Shown here piece after piece: positions 1-10,127 of a stretch of 64,000 nucleotides of DNA. The DNA is from Raffaelea ambrosiae (lineage: Eukaryota > Ascomycota > Sordariomycetes > Ophiostomatales > Ophiostomataceae). The position numbers and the translations under genes were made by a program. Under the pieces are notes generated by a model. It made no database searches. It saw only the letters and a list, made by a program, of their open reading frames with translations, and had not been told where the DNA came from. Positions within the stretch are counted from its first letter, which is position 1. Each line of letters begins with the position of its first letter. Where the stretch lies: contig PCDI01000002.1 of assembly GCA_002778195.1 (NCBI GenBank), positions 496,001-560,000 on the forward strand, written 5' to 3'.

Positions 1-438
1 GTGAGACAGAGTGGCGCAGACAAGCAGACAGGGGGTATGGATAATAAGCATAAATGTGACGAATTAAAGAGCCATACGCCATGTTTAAGACTGACATAAT
101 TTGTTGTCTTGACTAGTATTTGTCGGGATGACGCCTGCTACGACAATATCAATGTGACGTATCTGCCCTGATGGTCGTTTTCAACAGAGTCAAATGTCTG
201 TATCCAACAATAATAAGAACGCCATCAGCCTCAATGTTTATCACGTACAATGCAAACGGCGAGGAATCAGACCTGGGCTTACTCGTGGCGTTCACAAACA
301 CGTTCTTACTGCTGTTGCCATACCGAGTATATTCATGCATACTAATCAAGTTTCTGATGCGACTGTACTACACTATCTTATGATCATATTATCATACACA
401 AACTTGCGTTTCTCATCTAGTTCATATCCGCCCCGTTC
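1..438. other. Intergenic, nothing recognised
   Basis: This is the downstream flank of the regulator gene. Only short, unconvincing open frames occur, and no repeat, RNA gene or domain was seen. Confidence 0.5.
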
Positions 439-2006
439 TCAGAAGAACGAATTCTGCATACACCCGCTGCCGTGACCTGCAGCTGGCGGTGGAAAGGGTG
501 GCTCCGCCATGGCAAAGTCCAGTCCGGCCAGGCCGTTGAAGAATGAGTCGTGAAGGTGAAAGCTAGGGTTGATGGCGCCAAGAAAGTTGCCAATGGTGAG
601 GTCCAGTTGCTCTGCGTCGTCGGCCCGTGGCTCTGAGAACGCCGGGGTGCCCAGAGACGGGTCCGTCGCGCTTTCGACGCCCTGCTGGTAGTGGTGCGAG
701 CGGTGGCTATGCGGGTGTGGGTGCTGGTGGCCCAGGACGAGCGGCTGCTGAACAGGCTGGAACATCTGCTCGTCGTAGCTGGACGCGGCGTGCGTGGCAG
801 TGGCGGTGGTTGTCGTAGGCGATACGGGCGAAAGCCTCACAGGGTCAAAGGAGCCGAACGATGGCTGCTCGGTCGCTGAGAGAACAGAGACCGCACCCAG
901 CGAAGAAGGAGACATGGTACAGTGCACCTGCTGGTCTTCCCGGCCGTCGTCGGCAGACCCTTGTGGCCGGGGCCTGGTTGCCACCGCGTGTGGAGCTGCA
1001 GCGTCTGATGTTGTGCCCAGGTCGCCCCGCGGTCGGCCCGCCATCTTTCTTCGCTCGACGTGCCTCTGTGGTCGCCGGTCGGGTGTGCCGGTGTCCATGG
1101 TAGAGCCGACGCGTGCAGTCTGCCTCGGTCTCTTTGCGTCTCGTGTGCTGCAACTGGGTGCGGGTCGTTTCCGTGGGATCTCGTCGTGCCCATGCGCATG
1201 TGTATGCTTCTTTTTCTTCTTCTCGGCGCTGCTACTGCTGCTGCCGTGCTGCTGCTGTTGCTGGTGGTCGCCGCACTCAAACTGGCACTGGCCCTTGCGG
1301 TCGCCCTGGATGACAAAGAAGGTAAAGTCGAGGTACTCCTCGATGGTGGCACGGCACTTGTTGGCGCCCCGCCAGAAGCTCTGCAGCTGCGCCAGCACGT
1401 CCATGGCGCGCTCGACGTCGCGCAGCGCGGCGTACACGAAGCGGGCGTCGTCGGCGGAGGCGCGGATGCACTGCAGCAGCACGACGGCGCTGACAAAGAC
1501 GTACTGACCGTGGAAGACGAGGTAGTGGCTGCGCGGCACGCTCTGCACAAACTCGGCCGTCTCGCGGATGCAGTCGGTGGCCGCCTTGGCGCTCTTGCGC
1601 TGGGCCTGCGACCCGGCCAGCGGGCTCGGCCGGTGCGGGTTGCTCATGAACACGCGGTGCAGCAGCATGACGGCCGAGAAAAAGGACGACAGCGCCACGT
1701 GCTTCTGCGCCAGCAGCGGTCCGGATCCCGACGCCGCCCCCGGCTTGGCCATCTTGATCGCCGCGGGCACGGCGTCACGTGCCCACGACTGCAGCTTCTC
1801 GTTGGCCGCCCGCACCTGCATGCTCAGCTCGTGGAGCTTGGTCTTGTTTGTGCTGCTGCCGGCGTCCTTGTTCGTGTCCCTGTCCTCCGCGAGGAGACTG
1901 TGCCAGGCATCGGCGCTGCGCACCGAGTTGACCATCTTGAGGATCTCGCCAATGATGCGATGCAGGTGAATCATGCAGGCAAAGAAGCCGACGTTGATGC
2001 TTCTGC

Positions 2007-2037
<31 letters not shown>

Positions 2038-4018
2038 TCTTTCCTTGTCCGGGCTGGCTACCTCACACCCCAGGGCGGCCGTCGGCACCTCCGTGTCGCA
2101 GTCCTGGTCATCGATGGACAGCGGCCGTCCCAGCGCCGTGCACAGCTGCCGCTCCAGCACGTACAGACACCACCAGATGTACCGGCGCTGGTTGCGCTCT
2201 TCCTTGGGCAGGCGCAGACGCTCCGGCGACCGGTGCAGGCCCAGGTCCTGGGCATTGCGGATGGCCCGGCCCACGGCGATCCACGCCTCGGCCTGCGAGC
2301 CCGTCTCGGCCAGGTACATGCTGAGCAGCCCCAGGGCGACGACAATGTTCTGCGCCGCGATGCGGCTGTGGCTGTGGTGGTGGTGGTGGTGGTGGTGGCT
2401 GCTGGATTTGCGGAACGGCAGCGGCATGTTCACGCAGTGCATGGCCTCGTTGTAAAACAGGGCGCCCAGCTGCGGGGACCGCCACTTGGGGTCGAGGTCC
2501 TGCAGGGCTGCTCGATACGGGGCGGCGGCGGCGTCCACATCGCCGGGTTGCGGCAGAAGCGGCGACGTGACAGCCAGCAGCGCAAAGAAGACTGCGGCGC
2601 AGCCGCTGTCGAGCACGCCCTGCCGAGCCGCCTGCTGCTGGCGGAGCGTCTGGTGGATGTGCCGCACGTACTGCGCCGTGGTGATGGGGAACAGAAAAGC
2701 CAGCTGGTGCGCATAGATGTCGATCAGCACATCGACCAGGGCCGCGGGTGGAAGGTCAACAGGCCCCGGACCCTGTTGGTGGTGATGGTGGTGAAGTGGG
2801 CGACTCTGGTGGTGGCGGACATCGTTGCTGTCTTGGCATGGAGTTTGGCTGTGGTCGCGAGCGTCGGCCGGTGACGGTGCGACCTCTTCGTCGTGGTCGT
2901 GATGGTCGAGGCGGGTGGCCTCTGGGCTGGCCAGGAAAGCGCCATCAGGCTCGAAGCCCTTCCTCTCGAGACCCTTGTCGATGTGTCGTCGCAGCCCCAG
3001 ACAGTTGTCCACCACGGACGCCGTCGACCCCAGGCCGACATACCGCAGCTGGCCGTTGAAGTCGACATCCAGCTCGCCGAAGCCATCGGCGTAGACGCGC
3101 AGCTGCTCGTCGTTGTGGTCACTTGGGTCGCCGCTGTGTGCATCATTGGTATCATCAGCGTGGGGATCGTCCGCGTCTGCAGGGGGCGGAGCATGCTGTC
3201 CGTCGGCCCGGACGGTGGCATCCTCGGCTGGCGGACTCCCACTGCACCGACTCTGATACGGAGGAGGGTCGTCGTCCACAATCACGGGGCCCGGCGAAGC
3301 CACAGCTCCCACCACTGTCACAGCATCAGCCTCGGCAGCAGCATCAAGCAGCTGCTGCATTTTGCTGGTGGCTGCCTCTGCAGAGGGACCTGTGTCGTGG
3401 GCGTTTTGCGTGTCGTGGCTGTCGTAGACAGTGTTGTAGACAGCGTCGTGTGCGGACGGCTCGTGCTGAAAGTCGCGATAGTGGTCTACCGCAACCGCAC
3501 TCTCCGTGTGGACAGGGGCGGCCGCATTTGGTCCTTGGATGGCATCGATTTTTTCGAGTACGGAATGAAACATTTGTTCTATCGCGGCCATGCGTGCCTC
3601 GAGCTTGTCGACTTGACTGCAGCAGTGGTTAGCCACGGATACTCGTTGGAAGAAAGAGCCAGAAAGAGCCTGGTCACCATACCTCGGGTCGATATTGCTG
3701 CGAAAGCCTTGGTCACCGTATTCACATTTGATCTGCAGTGACGTGCACCTAGCACAGGGGTCGGCCCCATTGCATTTGACCTACACCAAGTGTTAGCTGC
3801 GTTTGTACGGGTTGTCCAGGGCCATATCGTCGTCGGTTGGTCCACACCTTCTTCGCGCGGCATTCTAAACATGCCCTCCGGACTCGCTGCCTCTCGACGG
3901 GCTGCGCACAGGCTGGTGGCTCCGGGTTCTGAAGCGTGTCCGGCAGCCGAGGCGCCAGCGGCCGTGGACAGCTCCGCTCGACTGGCGGTGCCGTAGAATC
4001 GCGGCCAGACCCACTCAT
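439..4018 (-). CDS. Zn2Cys6 (GAL4-type) fungal transcription factor
   Basis: This is a nuclear DNA-binding regulator of about 1170 residues in two exons (complement 3848-4018 and 439-3780). The 67-nt intron 3781-3847 (GTGTGG...CTAACACTTGGTGTAG) splits the zinc cluster. Splicing restores CLEC-RAKK|VK-C-N5-C-AR-C-N6-C, with cysteines at about 50, 53, 60, 66, 69 and 76 in the C6 spacing. A short coiled linker follows (QVDKLEARMAAIEQM). The fungal-specific transcription-factor domain spans about residues 400-680 and includes YIWWCLYVLERQLCTALGRP. Poly-His, poly-Ser, poly-Gln and poly-Lys runs interrupt the protein, and acidic and His-rich tails are probably disordered. I chose the ATG at 4018; an in-frame ATG at 4057 would add 13 residues. 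Its position beside the aldehyde dehydrogenase suggests it controls the catabolic genes, but this is inference. Confidence 0.85.
1226..1264 (-). repeat. CAG/CTG-rich codon tract (poly-Gln/poly-Ser)
   Basis: An imperfect trinucleotide run inside the regulator gene encodes a Gln run followed by Ser. It is probably length-polymorphic. Confidence 0.6.
2001..2042 (-). repeat. AGC microsatellite encoding poly-Ser
   Basis: CTG/CTT trinucleotide repeats on the plus strand read as a run of about eight or more serines in the regulator, within the fungal-specific TF domain. Confidence 0.7.
2372..2399 (-). repeat. CAC microsatellite encoding poly-His
   Basis: A TGG/GTG trinucleotide run on the plus strand encodes eight consecutive histidines in the regulator's middle domain. 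Confidence 0.7.
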
Positions 4019-4057
4019 GATGGACCAAGTGGTTGCCCGGAAGCGTGAGACAGGCAC

Positions 4058-5274
4058 AGCGATTCAGCTACTACAGGACTGGGTTGACACGGCCTCGACA
4101 AAGTCAGCGCATACGGCACCCCGATGGCATTCTGGCAGGCGACGAAAGCAAACGGGATTTGGTGATGGCCCGGATAGACAATTGTTTTTTTTCCTACTCA
4201 TTGCCGTCTTGGACCGGGAGAAGAGATAAGAACTGGCAATACAACCCAAAGGGAAACCCCAAGAGATAGCTGCCAAGGAGATAGCGGCAAAATGCCACCG
4301 ACTACGAATAGTTAGTGCAGTGCGTTATTCCGGAACTGGCCAGCGTTGGGATGGGGATACGGTGATAGAAACAGCGCTATTTTCAGAAGATGTACTTCTC
4401 TTTTGGGGTAGCGTTTCCAGCTACAAGCTGAAAACGGTCTGCATGAGCTGGGTAAATACGTCCTTTTACTGCTGTTCCCAGGCTTCCTCTACCAAACTAT
4501 TCAGCGGTGGCTTCTGGAGGCACTGCATTCCGTTTCGTACCAACCCATGGAGACGTATCCGACTACATGAACGTTGTCTCTTGCGGTACCGAGCATGTTT
4601 TCTCATAGAGAGCGTGATTGCTCTGGACATTATTGACTCTGGAAAGTGCAACCACTACCTCTATTCTCGCCCTCTTTGTCTATCTCGTATAACTCGTACC
4701 GGACAGTTATGGTCGGGGGGAACAGCAGAGATCCCAGGACTGGGGTCCCTAACAACTGACAGAAGACACTTGCGGGGTAATCTTGCACAAGAATCCACGC
4801 CATTCAAATTCAAGGCCAACGCGGGTTGGCAGGGGACAGCAGCACTGTTCATGGGACGACAACCACGTGGCCCGGTGGGAGGCGTCTACTACCCCGAGTG
4901 GCGCGTGGGGCATAAAATAGACAAGGCACTGGTACTGCGCTGAAATATTCTAGTGAAGAGCCTGAGAATTGTGTTGGGGTCATTTTGAGCCCTGTACCTT
5001 GGAATAGCAGCTGTAAGACGAGCCGAAGCCCATGGTTGTCCGGAGTATCAGAGAGTCTTCTGTGAAATTCTCGCGTATCCCCCAACAGTGAATCACGGTG
5101 CACCGACTGGGGAACCACTGTGAATATTAATTTCTTGAAAGTGTACGAATAAACTCTGGTCTTGACCGGAGACGACCTCGGCTGCATCACTCAGCGGGCT
5201 ACACTGCGGTCTGGCTTTCATTTCCATTCTACAATTGTCTAGGCGGAATCACTACTGTTTCCACCAAGTGTCTT
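4058..5274. other. Intergenic, includes the regulator promoter
   Basis: This 1.2 kb holds the 5' flank of the Zn2Cys6 gene and the 3' flank of the aldehyde dehydrogenase. A palindromic CCACGTGG E-box-like site lies at 4863-4870. A long open frame on the plus strand (4320-4943) has no ATG at its start and no recognisable protein character. Confidence 0.4.
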
Positions 5275-6864
5275 TCATAACGGAATGTGCAGTGTCCGCA
5301 CCACGGTAAAGACCTCCCGGCTGTACTCGCCGCCTTCCCGGCCGGTGCCCGAGTTCTTCATCCCGCCAAACGGCGTCCCCAGCTCGCGCACCAGCCAGCA
5401 GTTCACCCACACCATGCCCGCCTGCAGCTGCTCGCCCACGCGCCGCATGCGTGCGCCGTCCTTGGTGAGCAGAATGGCTGCCAGCCCGTTGGGGTTGTCG
5501 TTGGCCAGCCGCACGGCCTCGTCCTCGCCGGCAAACGGCACAATCGTGGCCACGGGCCCAAAGATCTCCTCGCGCATGATCCGCGACGTCGTCGCCACGC
5601 CCGTCAAGACCACGGGGTCGATGAAGAGCCCATGGCCCTCGGCCGAGTCGTAGTCGGGCGGCAGCGCGCCCGTCACAAACGTGGCCTGCTCGTCCACGGC
5701 CAGCTGCAGGTAGGACCGGATCTTGCGGTAGTGCGGCAGCGACACGACGGCGCCGACGCGCTGGCCGCACTGGAAGTTGGCGCGCACGTGGGCGGCAAAG
5801 GCCTCGACGAAGCGGTCGTACAGGCCGGCCTCGACGTAGATGCGCGAGCCGCAGAGGCAAACCTCGCCCTGGTTCTCAAAAGCGGCGGTGGCGGCGGTGG
5901 CCACGGCCTTGTCCAGGTCGACGTCGCCGAACACGAGGGTCGGGTTCTTGCCGCCCAGCTCGAGCGAGAGGTGCTTGCCGATCTGGTCGGCGGTGTCGCG
6001 GCGGATCTGGATGCCGGTGGCGGTGCCGCCGGTGAACGAAATGCCCTGGACGAGGGGGCTGCCCACGAGGGCCGAGCCCGTGACGGCGCCGTTGCCGAAG
6101 ACGACATTGATGACGCCCGCCGGCAGCGCGGCCTGGCGGAAGACCTCGCATAGCAAAAAGGCCGACATGGACGTCACCTCGGACGGCTTGGCCACGGCGG
6201 TGCAGCCAAAGGCCAGACAGGGTGCGATCTTCCAGGTCAGCAGGTACAGCGGCATGTTCCAGGGCGAGATCAGCCCGAAGACGCCGGCCGGCGAGCGGTG
6301 CTCGTACGTCAGCACCCCGCCGCCGTCGACCATGCGCGCCGTGGTCTCCTGGTGCAGGATGTACGTCGAAAAGTAGCGGAAGTTGGCCACCGCCCGGTCC
6401 ACCTCGACGCGCGCGCGCGCCAGCGTCTTGCCCTGGTCCAGGCTCTCCCACACGGCGAAGCGCTCGCGGTTCGCCTCGATCAGCTGCGACACGCGCTGCA
6501 GATGCGCCGACCGCGCCGCCGCCGTGGTCTTGCTCCACGTCACAAAGGCCGCCGTGGCCGTCTGCAGGGCCGTGTCGACTTCGGCCGCCGAGGTGACCGG
6601 CACCCGCGCAAACACCTGTCCGGTCTTGGGGTTGATCGTCGGCAGCAGGTCCGGACTGCTGCTGGTGGTGCTGCTGGTCGTAGTCTCGGCTGCCGTCGGC
6701 ACAAAGACGCCCGCCACGTAGTTCTGCAGCACGAATCCGCCGCCGCCGCTCGTCGCCTGCGCCTGAAGCAAGGCCTCCGCTTTCTCCAGGGTGTCGCAGG
6801 CCCAGACAGTCTCGATGGATGCCGCCGGACGGCCGGCATCGGGAGGTACCGCCGCGGAGGTCAT
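5275..6864 (-). CDS. Aldehyde dehydrogenase, 2-amino/hydroxymuconate-semialdehyde type
   Basis: An NAD(P)+-dependent dehydrogenase of 529 residues, encoded without introns. The oxyanion region SPWNMPLYLLTWKIAP, the general-base motif LELGGKNP, the nucleophile in NQGEVCLCGSRI (Cys about 336) and EEIFGPV all fit a complete ALDH. The GEVCLC context is typical of the 2-hydroxymuconate and 2-aminomuconate semialdehyde dehydrogenase branch (ALDH8-like), which oxidises ring-cleavage semialdehydes. The frame stays open to 7029, but ATG 6864 gives the usual ALDH length and the upstream residues look like translated leader. A Ser/Thr-rich insert sits near residues 45-60. It is divergent from the alpha/beta hydrolase. 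The substrate is inferred from family and context only. Confidence 0.9.
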   Translation of the reverse strand: MTSAAVPPDAGRPAASIETVWACDTLEKAEALLQAQATSGGGGFVLQNYVAGVFVPTAAETTTSSTTSSSPDLLPTINPKTGQVFARVPVTSAAEVDTALQTATAAFVTWSKTTAAARSAHLQRVSQLIEANRERFAVWESLDQGKTLARARVEVDRAVANFRYFSTYILHQETTARMVDGGGVLTYEHRSPAGVFGLISPWNMPLYLLTWKIAPCLAFGCTAVAKPSEVTSMSAFLLCEVFRQAALPAGVINVVFGNGAVTGSALVGSPLVQGISFTGGTATGIQIRRDTADQIGKHLSLELGGKNPTLVFGDVDLDKAVATAATAAFENQGEVCLCGSRIYVEAGLYDRFVEAFAAHVRANFQCGQRVGAVVSLPHYRKIRSYLQLAVDEQATFVTGALPPDYDSAEGHGLFIDPVVLTGVATTSRIMREEIFGPVATIVPFAGEDEAVRLANDNPNGLAAILLTKDGARMRRVGEQLQAGMVWVNCWLVRELGTPFGGMKNSGTGREGGEYSREVFTVVRTLHIPL

Positions 6865-7274
6865 AGTCGCAATGGTGGTGTTGAGTCGTGTGTCGGTCGC
6901 TGGGGTATTCGTCGCCTTGACCCTCGCGACAAATGCGAGCCATGTAGCTCTTGTCCAAATCGTAGAAGCTCCCCGCAAATCGGCCCGTGTCTGCAATCCT
7001 GTCAGCTTCACTCTCTGCACTGTCTGCACTGTGGCCTTACAAGTCTCTGGCCAATGATTTTGTAGAATGGTGCACGGGCCGATGCTAACGGGTGTCTTAT
7101 CAGCTACCGTGGTACAGTTTCATGCTTCCAATTAGCACGGTCCGTTCAGCCTGCCGGGAATACTGCATGTAACTACTGCTTGTATCTTCTGCTACTCGCT
7201 ACCATTCCTACTCCTGCACTCCTCTAGCTACGTAGGAAACCGCAGTACCACCAATTACGCGCAGCAATCTGACA
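6865..7274. promoter_or_regulatory. Divergent promoter with 11-bp inverted repeat
   Basis: This is the shared 410-bp region between the aldehyde dehydrogenase and the hydrolase. ATCGGCCCGTG (6979-6989) and its exact reverse complement CACGGGCCGAT (7073-7083) face each other 83 bp apart. A CCAAT box lies at 7051-7055. These are candidate regulator sites for co-expression of the two genes. Confidence 0.45.
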
Positions 7275-8244
7275 ATGGAGGCAGTCCGGGCAGCAATTGC
7301 CAAGCATGGCCACATCTGGAGCCCCGAGGTCAACAAGGAGATGATGGCCCTCTATGAGCCGCTGCATGCGGCCCAGGCTGCATCATTCAAGAACGTGGTG
7401 ACCGTCGAGAAGGGCCTCAAGTATGGCGAGCATGCGCGGCACCGGCTCGACGTGTACAAGCCCACGGCGCCCAAGACGGCTGGTCCGCTGCCCGTGGTGG
7501 TCTTCTTCCATGGAGGTGCCTTCATTGCCGGCGACACGGACATCACCCCGTCCATGCACGGCAACATTGGTATGAGATGCACTTTTTATTCACGAAAACG
7601 GTCTTTATTCTGCCATACTGAAACAAATGGTAGGAAACTTCTTTGCCAGCCACGACTGCGTCTGCTTCCTGGGCACCTACCGCCTGTTGCCCGAGGCCCG
7701 CTACCCATCGGGCGGCGAAGACACCACGGCGGCGCTTAAATGGGTGCAGGACAACGCATCCAAGTATGGCGGTGACTCTACGAGGGTAACGGCCGTGGGC
7801 CAATCGGCCGGCGCAGCCCATCTGGCCAACGCTGCCTTCAGCGGGATTTTTGCCAAGGCCGGCCTGTCGCTCCACGGACTCGTCCTCATGAGCCCGCCAA
7901 TGTCCTACAACCTGACCTTTCCGCGGCGCCGAAAGAACATGTTCATGTACCACGACACGGAGAAGGAAGAGGACGTCATGGAGAAGACCGGCGTGGCGAT
8001 CTTCCGCCAGGCTGAGGCGAAGGACGTGGAGGGCATCAACCTGCTGCAGATGGTGGCGGGGCTGGACTCGGACGAGATCCTGGACGGCAACCTGGCCTTT
8101 GTGGAGGAGCACCGCAAGAAGCTGAAGCGGATGCCGCTGTTTGAGGTGATGCCGGGACATAACCATATCTCCAACACGCTGGAGATCGGACTGCCCGACG
8201 ACCTGGTCGGGAAGCGCATCCTGGATTTTGCGCAGGCAAAATAG
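7275..8244 (+). CDS. Alpha/beta hydrolase (esterase/lipase or amidohydrolase-like)
   Basis: A cytosolic alpha/beta-hydrolase of 301 residues. Exons are 7275-7569 and 7634-8244; the 64-nt intron (GTATGA...GGTAG) joins HGNI|GNFFASHD. The oxyanion motif HGGAF, the nucleophile elbow GQSAGA (Ser about 156), an Asp in GLDSDE and a His in PGHNHIS make up a complete catalytic set of the hormone-sensitive-lipase-like fold (alpha/beta hydrolase fold 3). Relatives include carboxylesterases and kynurenine-formamidase-like enzymes. In this cluster it could release an aromatic from an ester or amide, or hydrolyse a ring-cleavage product. The sequence does not decide between these. Confidence 0.85.
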
Positions 8245-8712
8245 ATCAACATAATAGAAAGCGTCGATTTTTATGACTTGTTAACAACACGACGCACAGT
8301 TGCCTGAGTCAAAACACAAAAGAAATCGTGCTTTCCTTTTCCTTTCGCAGACTCGTGCTCTTGGATGATCTGGCAGCAAACACACTGCCGGAAACGTGTA
8401 CGTCCCCTAGCCCAGGAACCAGTTGGCGGGGCGGCTAGTGGGTGATTCAGCCCGGAACTGGGCCGAGATAGGAGGGGGCCCGTTACTGAAAATTCTCCGT
8501 TAACGCTCAGTCGAGCCTGTCAAACTCAATTCACCCGCTTTGGCGTTGGCAGAACTTCCTACAGCATCCAACTCGCAAAAGCTGCCCGCTCCTGTCATTT
8601 CAGTCACACATACCCCGGCGAAACCCAGAGAACCCAGAGATATTCAATTCTGCTCAAACAATAGTTTCTTCGACTCTTTTCAGTTGTGCAGACTCTTTCC
8701 CGCCTCGCCAAA
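8245..8712. other. Intergenic, RidA-family gene promoter
   Basis: It contains TGGGCCGA at 8459-8466, one mismatch from the CGGGCCGA core seen in the neighbouring promoters, and GGGCCCGTTA just downstream. Nothing else was recognised. Confidence 0.3.
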
Positions 8713-9168
8713 ATGGCAGACTCCCCCAACGGCACCGGCTACCTTCTCCCGCCCAGCGGCGCCCAGGGCCTCGCCAACTACCCCCATGCGCGCACCGCAC
8801 CCACCACTCGCAAGACGCTCTTCGTCTCGGGCACGTCGTCCCGCCGCGGCGACGGCACCTATGCCGGCTGCGTGACCGACGCCGACGGCAAGCACACGCT
8901 CGACGTCCGCCTGCAGACGGCGGCCGTGCTGCAGAACATTGGCACCATTATCCGGGGTGCGACCGACGGGGCGGCCGGGCTGGAGAGCGTGGTGGATGCG
9001 ACCGTGTTTCTGACCGACATCGCCGGCGACTATGCCGGGATGAACGAGGAGTGGAACAAGGTGTGGCCAGACCGGACCAAGGCGCCGGCGCGGACGTGTG
9101 TGCAGGTGGCGGCCCTGCCGAACCCACGACTCAACGTGGAGATCAAGTGCACCGCCATGGTGCCATGA
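8713..9168 (+). CDS. RidA/YjgF-family protein, 2-aminomuconate deaminase-like
   Basis: A 151-residue single-domain RidA-fold protein. ATG 8713 sits in a good context (CCAAAATGG); an upstream in-frame ATG at 8686 is less likely. The family core is visible: TLFVSGTSSRRGDG near the start of the fold, the helix QTAAVLQNIGTIIRGA, and the conserved Arg in ARTCVQVAALPNPRLNVE. RidA proteins hydrolyse enamine/imine intermediates. One branch is the 2-aminomuconate deaminase of 2-aminophenol and 3-hydroxyanthranilate breakdown. The nearby muconate-semialdehyde-type dehydrogenase is what points to deaminase activity. A general enamine-detoxifying role is the alternative. Confidence 0.85.
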   Translation: MADSPNGTGYLLPPSGAQGLANYPHARTAPTTRKTLFVSGTSSRRGDGTYAGCVTDADGKHTLDVRLQTAAVLQNIGTIIRGATDGAAGLESVVDATVFLTDIAGDYAGMNEEWNKVWPDRTKAPARTCVQVAALPNPRLNVEIKCTAMVP

Positions 9169-10127
9169 GAAGAGCAGACGGGGAAATTCCAGAGAAAATA
9201 GAAATCCCAGAAAAATAACACACATTCAAAAGATTACTACCAAAAGGATTTCTGCAGGCATAGCCATGTCATATCGTAATGCCATCATGCTGCCTAATAC
9301 GTTGAGTCAACTGACCTGAAAAAGTGAGGGAAAGGGGGAGACAAGATGGAAAAGTTGGCGAGTGTAAGGCAAATAATTAGTGGTCCAGTCGTATTGCAAA
9401 GCTGGGGAAACTTGGTCGACGACGTATTTCTCAACTCTGCCCTCTGCTGTCTCATTCTCCAATTTCTATACTGTCGAGGTATGATGAAGGACGCGTGACT
9501 TCGATGCGACAGACAAGACTGCTCACTGCAGAACAGCAAGCAACTGCGTCATAGCAGTGTGAGTTCGCAGCTGGAGCTGGCGGACACCTCCGACAGTGTC
9601 GGCCACCCTGTGGCTTGACTTTAGAGGCTGACTTGTACTGGGACTGGTCTGTACCGAGCACCAATTGTGATTGGCTCTGGCGTCCGGGCCGAGCTGGCCC
9701 GCCATATCTCCAACGTCTGCCCGTCTGACAACAGATCGAACACGCTGCACTACTGTGATACCACAGCGGCCACAATCCGGCTCGGACACCCGCAGAAGCC
9801 GTACAATAACCTATCGCCCAACAGGCACTATGCTTTGCATTTTCCTTGCATCGAACGGCTGCGGTGGGGATGATAGAGGCTGAAAAAAAATATGGATAGC
9901 TGGCAGCTTGGAAACCAAAGACCACTAAGTGAGCTCCGCGGACCTTGTTTGAAAAAGAGACGACATTGCTGCTCCAGTGCTCTCAGTATCTTTACAAAGC
10001 GTGGCTGAGCATCTTGCATTTTCGCAGGCCGGAATATTGAGTCCGTAAGCACATGTGTGACAAGTCAGCAGCTCTTGTTTTCTAATCTTATCCTTTGTTC
10101 CTCCCCTTGCACACCGTCAGAAACAAC
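9169..10127. promoter_or_regulatory. FAD-monooxygenase promoter region
   Basis: This 960-bp region holds two notable sites. CCAATTGTGATTGG (9661-9674) is a pair of opposed CCAAT boxes. CGGGCCGAGCTGGCCCG (9685-9701) is an inverted CGGGCC repeat with a 5-bp spacer; its CGGGCCGA half matches the divergent promoter at 6865-7274. Confidence 0.4.

Noticed and set aside
1060..2874. 604-residue open frame antisense to the regulator
   Set aside because: It mirrors the GC-rich, repeat-bearing regulator exon. Its composition is that of an antisense shadow and no domain is visible.
4320..4943. 207-residue frame in the intergenic region
   Set aside because: It has no ATG start and no hydrophobic or domain pattern, and it is Cys/Trp/Arg-scattered like random translation.
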